Shown here piece by piece: positions 1-6,500 of a stretch of 7,339 bases of DNA. A program made the translations under genes and the position numbers. Below the pieces are notes generated by a model. It worked only from the letters and a program-made list of their open reading frames with translations. It searched no databases and was not told the DNA's origin. Position 1 is the first letter of the stretch. Every line of letters starts with the position of its first letter. The DNA is from CAVSWN01 sp046728115 (lineage in GTDB: Bacteria > Acidobacteriota > Vicinamibacteria > Vicinamibacterales > CAVVIG01), in contig JBKPDW010000175.1 of NCBI GenBank assembly GCA_046728115.1, positions 1-7,339 on the forward strand. The letters are read 5' to 3'.

Positions 1-1268
1 AACGGAATGATTATGTTCGTCAGCTTGTACAGCAGCCACGAGCCACCGAAGGAGAACGCAGCGACGAACAGCAGCGCCCCGCAATGCACGAAGAACGTCC
101 TCGCATGACCAGAGGCGAGCCCGACGTTTTTTGCAAACAGGCCCGTCATCAGCATTCCAACCATGCCGCCGACGCCGTGGCACGGAAATACATCGAGCGT
201 GTCGTCGAGCGTCGAGGCATTCTTCCAATGCACGATCAAATTCGAGACAACGCTCGCGCACGTGCCGACGAAGATGCTTTCGCCGATGCTGACGTATCCG
301 GCCGCCGGTGTGATCGCGACCAGGCCCACCACGGCGCCCACGCACGCGCCGAGCGCTGATGGTTTGTTGCCTCGCATTCCATCGAGGAAGATCCACGCCA
401 GGGCAGCCGCTGCGGACGCCGTATTCGTCGTCGCAAACGCCATGGCTGCCTGACCCGAGGCCGACAGCGCCGAACCGGCGTTGAAGCCAAACCATCCGAA
501 CCACAGCATGCCCGTGCCGAGGATCACGAACGGGATGTTCGCAGGCGCATGTGCTTCGCCCGCTTCGTGCACGCGGCGGCGGCCCAGTGTGATCGCGCCG
601 GCAAGCGCCGCGAAGCCGGCCGACATGTGCACGACCGTCCCGCCTGCGAAATCCAGCACGCCGAGTTTGTGCAAAAAGCCATCCGGATGCCACGTCCAGT
701 GTGCGAGCGGCGAGTAGATGCAGACGCTGAACAGGCACATGAACAGCAGATAGCTCGTAAACCGTACGCGTTCAGCGAACGAACCGGTGATCAAGGCCGG
801 CGTGATGATCGCGAACTTCAGTTGAAACAGCGCGAACAGGACGAGCGGAATCGTCGGCGCCAGATCCGGATGGGTCGACGCGCCGACGCGCGTGAACATC
901 ATGTATGTCAGCGGATTGCCGATCACGCCGTGGATGCTGTCGCCAAACGCAAGGCTGAAGCCGACAACGATCCACAGGATGCTGATCACGCCCATCGCCA
1001 CGAAGCTCTGCAGCATTGTCGACACGACGTTCTTGGTGCGCACCATACCGCCGTAGAAGAACGACAGCCCGGGCGTCATCAACAGGACCAGGCCCGTCGC
1101 GGTGAGCATCCAGGCCACGTCGCCCGTGTTGACGGGACCACCGGTTACCGCCTGCGGGGCCGCCCGGAGAAATGCGCCAGCCACGCTGACGGCTGCCACC
1201 AGCAGGAACGGCAGCGCCGAGAATTCTCGAATCCGTTCCGTGTTGCGCTTGACTTCCGCCAGCGTCAT
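1..1268 (-). CDS. amt: Ammonium transporter (Amt/AmtB family), 3' end cut by window edge
   Basis: This gene encodes an inner-membrane channel of the Amt/Rh family that takes up ammonium. Seen: an open frame of 422 codons from the ATG at 1268 to the window edge without a stop, rich in hydrophobic helices. The family signature DFAGGTVVHMSAG lies at residues 206-218. By alignment with E. coli AmtB from memory, the pore residues are present: the twin histidines are H214 and H364 (FPCHGVGG), the conserved Asp is D206, the phenylalanine gate is F152 (FQLKFA) and F262, and the recruitment-site residues are W193, W259 and S266 (GWFGFNAGS). The N-terminus has a charged stretch of about 17 residues and then a hydrophobic segment (18-32), which could be a signal peptide. 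The start is supported by GGGAGG 7 bases upstream. Family members usually run to about 400-480 residues, so only the end, including the cytoplasmic tail that binds PII/GlnK, is missing. The gene is divergent from acnA. No glnK is visible. Confidence 0.97.
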   Translation of the reverse strand, partial: MTLAEVKRNTERIREFSALPFLLVAAVSVAGAFLRAAPQAVTGGPVNTGDVAWMLTATGLVLLMTPGLSFFYGGMVRTKNVVSTMLQSFVAMGVISILWIVVGFSLAFGDSIHGVIGNPLTYMMFTRVGASTHPDLAPTIPLVLFALFQLKFAIITPALITGSFAERVRFTSYLLFMCLFSVCIYSPLAHWTWHPDGFLHKLGVLDFAGGTVVHMSAGFAALAGAITLGRRRVHEAGEAHAPANIPFVILGTGMLWFGWFGFNAGSALSASGQAAMAFATTNTASAAAALAWIFLDGMRGNKPSALGACVGAVVGLVAITPAAGYVSIGESIFVGTCASVVSNLIVHWKNASTLDDTLDVFPCHGVGGMVGMLMTGLFAKNVGLASGHARTFFVHCGALLFVAAFSFGGSWLLYKLTNIIIP

Positions 1269-1275
1269 GGGTGCG

Positions 1276-1281
1276 CCTCCC
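1276..1281 (-). promoter_or_regulatory. Ribosome binding site of amt
   Basis: Read on the minus strand this is GGGAGG, 7 bases before the ATG at 1268. It is close to the ideal Shine-Dalgarno sequence and fixes the amt start, because the next in-frame Met (residue 54) lies inside conserved sequence. Confidence 0.85.
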
Positions 1282-1292
1282 GTTGAGTTCAG

Positions 1293-1322
1293 ATGATAAC
1301 AAATTCATGTCGTTCTTGCACA
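1293..1322 (-). promoter_or_regulatory. Possible amt promoter
   Basis: On the minus strand TATCAT (1293-1298) matches five of six bases of the sigma-70 -10 box. Eighteen bases upstream lies TGTGCA (1317-1322), which matches the -35 consensus only weakly (three of six). That hexamer also forms part of the long inverted repeat described separately, so a bound regulator could compensate for the weak -35. The placement, about 25-30 bases upstream of the start codon, is plausible. No convincing sigma-54 site with the required GG-N10-GC spacing was found. Confidence 0.3.
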
Positions 1323-1398
1323 GAATTGCCGTCACTGCCGCGCCATTATGTGCAATCTGGGATTGCTATCAGATCGATTGTGCAGATTGAACATGAAT
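1303..1398. repeat. Long spaced inverted repeat in the amt/acnA divergent region
   Basis: The right arm (1379-1398) reads TGTGCA-N6-ACATGAAT. The left arm (1303-1322) is its reverse complement, ATTCATGT-N6-TGCACA. Fourteen of 20 positions match, all in two uninterrupted blocks of 6 and 8 bases, while the six central bases differ. The arms are separated by 56 bases. A third TGTGCA (1349-1354) sits almost exactly at the centre of symmetry, so the three hexamers start 32 and 30 bases apart, about three helical turns each. This is compatible with an operator array for a regulator controlling both divergent genes. No known regulator was recognised. Confidence 0.5.
1352..1366. repeat. Short perfect hairpin in the divergent region
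   Basis: GCAATC-TGG-GATTGC is a perfect six-base inverted repeat with a three-base loop. It overlaps the central TGTGCA hexamer. It has no following T-run, so it does not look like a terminator. It could be part of an operator or a 5' leader hairpin, or could occur by chance. Confidence 0.3.
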
Positions 1399-1441
1399 AG
1401 GGTGACACGCCTGAAGCTCGGCCGCAGCCGGACCGCTGTGG

Positions 1442-1491
1442 GCTCGATACGGTTCGAGCGCGTGCTGCGTGGTACGATCGAGGTTTTCGAG
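1442..1491 (+). promoter_or_regulatory. acnA leader with competing CTCGA/TCGAG pairings
   Basis: GCTCGA (1442-1447) pairs perfectly with TCGAGC (1454-1459) across a six-base loop. Two further TCGAGG copies follow at 1478-1483 and 1487-1492, and the second overlaps the acnA ribosome binding site (GAGGGA, 1489-1494). The same CTCGA strand could therefore pair with any of the three, and one pairing would cover the ribosome binding site. Regulation through this fold is inference. Confidence 0.3.
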
Positions 1492-1494
1492 GGA
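1489..1494 (+). promoter_or_regulatory. Ribosome binding site of acnA
   Basis: GAGGGA lies 6 bases upstream of the ATG at 1501. It decides the start in favour of 1501 over in-frame upstream ATG codons at 1348 and 1393, whose extra residues do not resemble aconitase N-termini. Confidence 0.75.
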
Positions 1495-1500
1495 CTTCCG

Positions 1501-4248
1501 ATGTCGTCCGTGAACAGTTTCGGCACCCGCACGGCGATCGCCGTCGATGGCCGCTCCGTTCAGATGTTCAGCCTCCCGGCGCTCGAAGCCGCTGGCTTTC
1601 CCACCGTGCGACGTCTTCCGTATTCGCTGAAGATCCTGCTCGAGAACCTCTTGCGGCAGGAAGATGGCCGATTCGTGAAAGCCGCAGATATCGAGACGCT
1701 GGCGAGCTGGGACGTGACCGGCGCTGCGCAGCGCGAAATCTCGTTCGCTCCCGCGCGCGTCCTGCTGCAGGACTTCACAGGCGTACCCGCTGTTGTCGAT
1801 CTCGCCGCCATGCGCGACGGCATCGCGCGGCTCGGAGGCGACCCCTCTCGTGTGAATCCTCTGCAACCTGTGGAACTGGTCATCGACCACTCGGTGCAAG
1901 TGGACTACTTCGGTATGCCGAACGCGTTCCAGTTGAACGCCGACCTCGAGTTCTCGCGCAACAAGGAGCGCTATGCGTTCTTGAGATGGGGGCAGAACGC
2001 GTTTCGTAATTTCCGCGTGGTGCCTCCCGATACCGGCATCGTGCACCAGGTGAATCTCGAGTACCTGGCGCGGGTGGTCATGACTGCGAAGGGGCCGGAC
2101 GGCCTCGTGGCCTTTCCTGACACGCTCGTCGGAACCGACTCGCACACGACGATGGTCAACGGGTTGGGAGTGGTGGGCTGGGGAGTAGGCGGAATCGAAG
2201 CCGAGGCCGCGATGCTGGGCCAACCGATCTCCATGCTGATTCCCAAGGTGCTTGGTTTCCGTCTGACCGGCGCGATGCCGGAAGGTGCCACGGCGACCGA
2301 TCTGGTGCTGACGATCACCGAAGCCCTTCGCAAGCACGGCGTCGTCGGCAAGTTCGTGGAGTTCTTCGGCACCGGCCTCGAACACCTGACGATCGCCGAT
2401 CGGGCGACGCTGGGGAACATGTGCCCGGAGTACGGGGCTACGATCGCCATCTTCCCGATTGACACAATGACCTTGGACTACCTTCGCCTCACCGGGCGTC
2501 AAGCGTCCGATGTCGCGACGGTCGAGGCTTACGCCAGGGCCCAGGGATTGTTCAGAAACGCGGGCGATCCCGATCCTGTCTACTCCGAGACGATCGAACT
2601 CGATCTCGCGACAGTCGAGCCCAGTCTCGCTGGACCCAGGCGTCCGCAGGATCGCGTGTCGCTCAAGCACGCCAAAACAGGATTTCAGTCGGCGCTCAGC
2701 GGGATACAGACCGGTAAGAGGGCTGCGGATGCGCCGTCCACGATACGCGCGGCCGCCGCGATGACGGCCGAAGGCGGCGTCGCCGTCGCGGATCCGCCGG
2801 CGGCCGCGCCGGAGCAACATTTGATCGACGACGGCGCCGTGGTGATTGCCGCTATCACGAGCTGCACGAACACGTCGAATCCGAGCGTGATGATCGGGGC
2901 GGGCCTGCTGGCGAAGAAAGCCGTCGAACGAGGTCTCGCGACGAAGAAATGGGTCAAGACGAGCCTGGCGCCGGGATCGAAGGTCGTGACGGAGTACCTC
3001 ATCAAGTCCGGGCTCATGCCGTATCTCGAGAAACTGGGCTTCCATCTTGTCGGATACGGATGCACCACGTGCATCGGCAACAGCGGACCGCTTCCCGACG
3101 AAGTCTCGGCCGAAATCGAGGCGCGCAACCTTGTCGTGGCGTCCGTCTTGAGCGGGAATCGCAACTTCGAGGGGCGCATTCAGCAGCAGGTGCGGGCGAA
3201 CTACCTGGCCTCGCCTCCTTTGGTCGTGGCGTACGCGTTGGCTGGACGGATGACACTCGATGTGACAACCGAACCGCTCGGCATCGCGCCCGACGGTTCA
3301 CCGGTCCATCTGCGGGACGTGTGGCCCACCGAACGAGAGATTCAGGAAACCATGCTGAAGGCCGTCACCTCTGACATGTTTCGCGAGCAATATGCCGACG
3401 TCTTCACAGGTGACGAACGCTGGCGCCGACTGGACGTTCCGACAGGCGATCGATACACCTGGCAGGCCGATTCCACCTACATACGCAATCCGCCGTTCTT
3501 CGAGGCGATCTCGATGGAGCCGGCGCCGATTCGCAACGTGACGGGCGCGCGGGTTCTCGCCCTGCTCGGTGACAGCATCACGACCGATCACATCTCGCCC
3601 GCGGGCTCGATCAGGAAGGACAGCCCCGCCGGGAAGTATCTGATCGAGCGTGGCGTCGAGCCGCGGGACTTCAATTCGTACGGAGCGCGCCGCGGCAATC
3701 ACGAAGTCATGATGCGCGGCACGTTTGCCAACGTGCGCTTGCGCAATCAACTGGCGCCGGGAACGGAAGGCGGATGGACGGCATATCAGCCTGACGGCGA
3801 CGTGATGACAATTTACGATGGCGCGATGAAGTACAAGGCGGCGGGCATCCCGCTGCTGGTCATCGCGGGCAAGGAGTACGGATCCGGTTCGTCGCGCGAC
3901 TGGGCCGCGAAGGGCACGCTCCTGCTTGGCGTCAAGGCCGTGATCGCCGAGAGCTTCGAACGCATTCACCGGAGCAACCTCGTCAACATGGGAGTCCTCC
4001 CGTTACAGTTCGAGCCGGGAGACAGCGCGGCCAGGCTCGGCCTGACAGGACGCGAGCGATACGACATCGCAGGCATGGCCGACAACCTGAAGCCTGGCGG
4101 GCGCATCACGGTGCGGGCGACCGGCGCCGACGGAGAGGTGAAGACGTTCGAGGCCGTCGCCCGGATTGATACGCCGGAAGAGCTCGTTGCGTTTCGGCAC
4201 GGCGGCATTCTTCCCTACGTCTTGCGCCAGCTCGTGCAGAGGCAATAG
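1501..4248 (+). CDS. acnA: Aconitate hydratase A (aconitase)
   Basis: This enzyme interconverts citrate and isocitrate through cis-aconitate in the TCA cycle, in the cytoplasm, using a labile [4Fe-4S] cluster. The 915-residue product is slightly longer than E. coli AcnA (891). It keeps the AcnA/IRP domain order: N-terminal motif LLENLLRQEDG (about 47-57), active-site block DSHTTMVNGLG (from D213), cluster ligand C455 in SCTNTSNPS, ligands C521 and C524 in YGCTTCIGNSGP, and NRNFEGR at 553-559. The C-terminal swivel domain begins near 680, with GDSITTDHISPAG at 690-702 and the substrate-binding loop GSGSSRDW at 794-801. All three cluster cysteines are present, so the enzyme should be active. 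The start at 1501 matches family N-termini and has a good ribosome binding site. The stop is 7 bases before queG, which suggests co-transcription. Aconitases of this type can bind RNA when the cluster is lost, but nothing here tests that. AcnD-type methylcitrate dehydratase is a less likely alternative. Confidence 0.97.
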   Translation: MSSVNSFGTRTAIAVDGRSVQMFSLPALEAAGFPTVRRLPYSLKILLENLLRQEDGRFVKAADIETLASWDVTGAAQREISFAPARVLLQDFTGVPAVVDLAAMRDGIARLGGDPSRVNPLQPVELVIDHSVQVDYFGMPNAFQLNADLEFSRNKERYAFLRWGQNAFRNFRVVPPDTGIVHQVNLEYLARVVMTAKGPDGLVAFPDTLVGTDSHTTMVNGLGVVGWGVGGIEAEAAMLGQPISMLIPKVLGFRLTGAMPEGATATDLVLTITEALRKHGVVGKFVEFFGTGLEHLTIADRATLGNMCPEYGATIAIFPIDTMTLDYLRLTGRQASDVATVEAYARAQGLFRNAGDPDPVYSETIELDLATVEPSLAGPRRPQDRVSLKHAKTGFQSALSGIQTGKRAADAPSTIRAAAAMTAEGGVAVADPPAAAPEQHLIDDGAVVIAAITSCTNTSNPSVMIGAGLLAKKAVERGLATKKWVKTSLAPGSKVVTEYLIKSGLMPYLEKLGFHLVGYGCTTCIGNSGPLPDEVSAEIEARNLVVASVLSGNRNFEGRIQQQVRANYLASPPLVVAYALAGRMTLDVTTEPLGIAPDGSPVHLRDVWPTEREIQETMLKAVTSDMFREQYADVFTGDERWRRLDVPTGDRYTWQADSTYIRNPPFFEAISMEPAPIRNVTGARVLALLGDSITTDHISPAGSIRKDSPAGKYLIERGVEPRDFNSYGARRGNHEVMMRGTFANVRLRNQLAPGTEGGWTAYQPDGDVMTIYDGAMKYKAAGIPLLVIAGKEYGSGSSRDWAAKGTLLLGVKAVIAESFERIHRSNLVNMGVLPLQFEPGDSAARLGLTGRERYDIAGMADNLKPGGRITVRATGADGEVKTFEAVARIDTPEELVAFRHGGILPYVLRQLVQRQ

Positions 4249-4255
4249 CCAAGAA

Positions 4256-5236
4256 ATGGAGCGCGAGGCTTTCAGCCGAGCGGTACTCTCCTCTCAGATC
4301 AAACGCAGGGCGCGCGAAATTGGCTTCGACGCCTGCGGTATCGCTCCTGCAACCGATCACGCGGAACTCGCATTCTTCCGGGAATGGCTCGATCGCGGAT
4401 ACGCCGGCGGCATGACGTACCTCGAACGATCGGCCGAGCGCCGCGGTGACGTGCGGCGAGTCCTGCCGAACGCCCAGACCGTTATCGTTACGGCGACGGT
4501 TTACAACACGGATCGCCCGTATTCGACCGAAAGCGCCGATCCGCGGCAAGCGCAGGTCGCGCGCTATGCCTGGGGAGACGACTACCACGACGTGCTGACC
4601 GCGCGCCTGGAGGATCTCGTCGAGTGGATGCGGAGCGTCGTTCCCGAGCCGTTCGACGCACGCGCGTACGTCGACACGGGTCCGGTGCAGGAGCGCGTGT
4701 ACGCGCAGCACGCCGGCATCGGCTGGATTGGAAAGAACAGCTGCGTGATCAACACGCGGCTCGGATCGTGGATCTTCCTCGGCGAAATCATCTGCAGTCT
4801 GCCGCTCGCTGTCGACGCGCCTGCTCTGGATCAATGCGGCACGTGCACATTGTGCCTCGAGGCCTGTCCGACCTCGGCGCTGGTCGCACCTGGCGTGCTC
4901 GATTCGACACGGTGCATCTCGTATCTCACCATCGAGCATCGGGGCGACATTCCCGAATCGCTCGGAGCCAGCGTCGGCTCGCACGTGTTCGGTTGTGACA
5001 TCTGCCAGGAAGTTTGTCCATGGAATGCCGTCGCGCCCAGGTCCGACGATCCGGCATGGCAGCCCCGCGCGGCATGGGATCGCGTCGATCTGACGACGCT
5101 CGCGTCCCGCGATGATGATGAGCTGTCCGACGCCATGCGCGGCAGCGCCATCCGGCGAGCAAAGGTACAGGGCTTGCGACGAAATGTCCGTGTCGCGCTC
5201 GCAAACGCGGAAACCGCCTGCGCAAGACGCCGCTGA
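4256..5236 (+). CDS. queG: Epoxyqueuosine reductase QueG, short form
   Basis: QueG carries out the last step of queuosine synthesis, reducing epoxyqueuosine to queuosine at the wobble position of tRNAs with GUN anticodons, using cobalamin and two [4Fe-4S] clusters. The product is 326 residues. The N-terminal part (about 1-190) is the cobalamin-binding region, with GFDACGIA at 23-30, the conserved Asp of YVDTGPVQER (D140) and AGIGWIGKNSC at 153-163. A ferredoxin-like part follows, with cysteines C194, C197, C200 and C204 (CxxCxxCxxxCP), then C220, C247, C250 and C254 (CDICQEVCPW). The protein stops at GLRRNVRVALAN plus about ten residues, so most of the C-terminal HEAT-like domain of the E. 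coli and B. subtilis enzymes (about 380 residues) is absent. The start at 4256 has only a weak, distant AGAGG upstream. It was chosen because MEREAFSRA begins where family homology begins, just after the acnA stop. The longer in-frame start at 4166 would lie inside acnA. The last 53 bases overlap udgX. Confidence 0.95.
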   Translation: MEREAFSRAVLSSQIKRRAREIGFDACGIAPATDHAELAFFREWLDRGYAGGMTYLERSAERRGDVRRVLPNAQTVIVTATVYNTDRPYSTESADPRQAQVARYAWGDDYHDVLTARLEDLVEWMRSVVPEPFDARAYVDTGPVQERVYAQHAGIGWIGKNSCVINTRLGSWIFLGEIICSLPLAVDAPALDQCGTCTLCLEACPTSALVAPGVLDSTRCISYLTIEHRGDIPESLGASVGSHVFGCDICQEVCPWNAVAPRSDDPAWQPRAAWDRVDLTTLASRDDDELSDAMRGSAIRRAKVQGLRRNVRVALANAETACARRR

Positions 5237-5849
5237 GCTGATCCCAAACCGACCGTCGCTCGACAGCGTGCGGGCCGCGGCCGCTGATTGCCGCGCCTGC
5301 GACTTGTGGAAGCGCGGAACCCAGACGGTGTTCGGAGAAGGGGCTGCCCGCGTTGACGTGATGTTCATCGGCGAGCAGCCCGGGGACGCGGAAGACCGCA
5401 TCGGCCGCCCGTTTGTCGGTCCGGCCGGACACCTGCTCGATCGCGCGTTGCTGGCCGCCGGCATCGACCGCTCGGCGGTCTACGTGACCAATGTCGTAAA
5501 GCACTTCAAATGGGAACCGCGGGGGAAGCGGCGAATCCACAAAAAACCGAGCGCGACCGAGATGGCGGCCTGTCGCCCCTGGCTCGACATCGAACTGGAA
5601 CTGGTCAGGCCGCGCGCCATTGTCTGCCTTGGCGCGACCGCCGCACAGGCGTTGCTCGGGCGTGAGTTCAAGGTCACCGAACATCGGGGCGAATTCGTGT
5701 CTTCCACGCTCGCGCCGTTGGTTCTCGCCACGGTCCACCCCTCGTCGATCCTTCGGGCGAGGGATGACGCGACCCGTCGATATGAGATGAAGCGCTTCAC
5801 CGACGATCTACGGCAGGTGGCCCGCGCGTTGTCATCCTCTCGACCGTAG
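5184..5849 (+). CDS. udgX: UdgX-type uracil-DNA glycosylase
   Basis: This 221-residue protein belongs to the uracil-DNA glycosylase superfamily and has the hallmarks of UdgX rather than ordinary family 4. Seen: motif GEQPGDAED at 63-71, GRPFVGPAG at 74-82, NVVKHFKWEPRG at 103-114, then KRRIH at 115-119, and the second catalytic motif HPSS at 185-188. KRRIH is the UdgX-specific loop. In the mycobacterial enzyme its histidine becomes covalently attached to the DNA sugar after uracil is removed, so H119 is the expected nucleophile. Likely iron-sulfur ligands are C36, C39 and C130. The third family-4 cysteine position appears to be H107 (VVKH), as I recall for other UdgX proteins. The ATG at 5184 lies inside queG (53-base overlap, different frame), which suggests translational coupling. 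A start further upstream at 5112 is possible, but those residues are not family-like. The enzyme acts on genomic DNA in the cytoplasm. Confidence 0.93.
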   Translation: MSVSRSQTRKPPAQDAAELIPNRPSLDSVRAAAADCRACDLWKRGTQTVFGEGAARVDVMFIGEQPGDAEDRIGRPFVGPAGHLLDRALLAAGIDRSAVYVTNVVKHFKWEPRGKRRIHKKPSATEMAACRPWLDIELELVRPRAIVCLGATAAQALLGREFKVTEHRGEFVSSTLAPLVLATVHPSSILRARDDATRRYEMKRFTDDLRQVARALSSSRP

Positions 5850-5928
5850 CAGGGTCATTGGGGCAGAGACAAAAGCAGATAAAAAAGATTACTTCGCGTT
5901 TTCACGATTTCGTGGCAAAAACAAAGCT
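5850..5928. other. AT-rich gap between udgX and algH with a dyad
   Basis: This 79-base gap is clearly richer in A and T than its surroundings, with an AAAAAA run at 5881-5886. It contains a dyad at 5898-5922: GTTTTCACGA, then TT, then TCGTG, three extra bases, and AAAAC. T-runs precede the stem and A-runs follow it, the opposite of a rho-independent terminator. A promoter or operator for algH is therefore more likely, but no clear -35/-10 pair can be assigned. Confidence 0.35.
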
Positions 5929-6492
5929 GTGCCCCCATCAGGTTCGCTCGCTCCGTCATTGCTCGTCTCGATGCCTCAACTCGTCGACCCGAATTTCAGT
6001 AAGACTGTCGTCCTGCTGTGCAAGCACAACGAGGAGGGCGCCCTCGGCCTCGTCGTCAACCGCCCGCTGCTGACAACGGGCCGTGTGACGGTGAATCTCG
6101 ACCCTCCGGTGTCGACCGATCGCGAGCTCCAGGTGTGGATCGGGGGACCGGTCGAACCGGAACGCACGTGGATTCTGGTCGGTCGCGATCCTGAGGCGCA
6201 CGAAGCGCTGAGCGGCACGAAAATCTCCGAGAGCGTTTATCTCTCGACATCGCCCGATCTCTTGAGGCGGCTGCTGGATCCCGTGCCGCCGCCATTCGTC
6301 CGGCTCATCGTTGGGTATTCGGGTTGGGGGCCGGGTCAGCTGGAAGCCGAATTGCACGCTTCGTCGTGGCTGATGAGCGAAGTTGATCGCGATCTCGTGT
6401 TCAATACGCCGCCCGACCGCATGTGGGAAACGGCGATCCGCCGACTGGGCGCCGATCCGTCAGCGTTGCACATGTCGCGCGGAGTGCACTGA
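5929..6492 (+). CDS. algH: YqgE/AlgH family protein (UPF0301)
   Basis: This is a small cytoplasmic protein of the widespread YqgE/AlgH family, whose biochemical role is not settled. The name comes from a proposed regulatory role in Pseudomonas alginate production. The 187 residues match the family's usual length and motifs: SLLVSMPQLVDPNF (10-23), HNEEGALGLVVNRP (33-46), IGGPVEPE (71-78), GYSGWGPGQLEAEL (129-142), and the C-terminal block with LVFNTPPDRMWETAIRRLG (156-174). No signal peptide or membrane helix is visible. The start is taken as GTG at 5929, because homology begins by about residue 7 and there is no in-frame ATG between the udgX stop and 5971. The ATG at 5971 would remove the conserved LLVS segment. 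No good ribosome binding site precedes the GTG, so the start is less sure than the gene. It lies 79 bases after udgX and may be read from its own promoter or as the end of the acnA cluster. Confidence 0.93.
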   Translation: MPPSGSLAPSLLVSMPQLVDPNFSKTVVLLCKHNEEGALGLVVNRPLLTTGRVTVNLDPPVSTDRELQVWIGGPVEPERTWILVGRDPEAHEALSGTKISESVYLSTSPDLLRRLLDPVPPPFVRLIVGYSGWGPGQLEAELHASSWLMSEVDRDLVFNTPPDRMWETAIRRLGADPSALHMSRGVH

Positions 6493-6500
6493 GAAGCGCC

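Noticed and set aside
549..1286. Plus-strand frame of 245 codons opposite amt
   Set aside because: The translation is Arg/His/Gln-rich and domain-free, while the minus strand reads through as a complete Amt channel core.
1323..1340. Sigma-54 promoter for amt
   Set aside because: On the minus strand GGCAATTCTGTGC resembles a -24/-12 element, but the GG-to-GC spacing is nine bases rather than the ten that sigma-54 requires.
1348..1500. Longer N-terminus of aconitase from ATG 1348 or 1393
   Set aside because: The extra 51 or 36 residues are basic and unlike aconitase N-termini. A good ribosome binding site directly precedes 1501.
1369..3045. Long minus-strand open frame of 558 codons opposite acnA
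   Set aside because: High-GC genes often leave long open frames on the opposite strand. Its translation is rich in Arg/His with no family motif, and the plus strand encodes an intact aconitase.
4166..4255. Longer N-terminus of QueG from ATG 4166
   Set aside because: It would overlap the aconitase C-terminus by more than 80 bases and adds residues that do not resemble QueG. Homology begins with the 4256 start.
4106..5464. Minus-strand open frame of 452 codons opposite queG and udgX
   Set aside because: It is antisense to two genes with complete motifs. The translation looks like a shadow (Arg/Ala/Ser rich, no domain), and there is no ribosome binding site.
5184..5849. Ordinary family 4 uracil-DNA glycosylase
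   Set aside because: GEQPGD replaces the family 4 GEAPG-type motif, and the KRRIH insertion is present. Both point to UdgX.
5898..5922. Rho-independent terminator after udgX
   Set aside because: The stem is interrupted and AT-rich, the loop is only two bases unless the inner pair opens, and an A-run rather than a T-run follows it.
5858..6073. Plus-strand frame of 71 codons from a TTG at 5858
   Set aside because: It overlaps the conserved start of algH in another frame, and its translation becomes Arg/Ser-rich without any motif.
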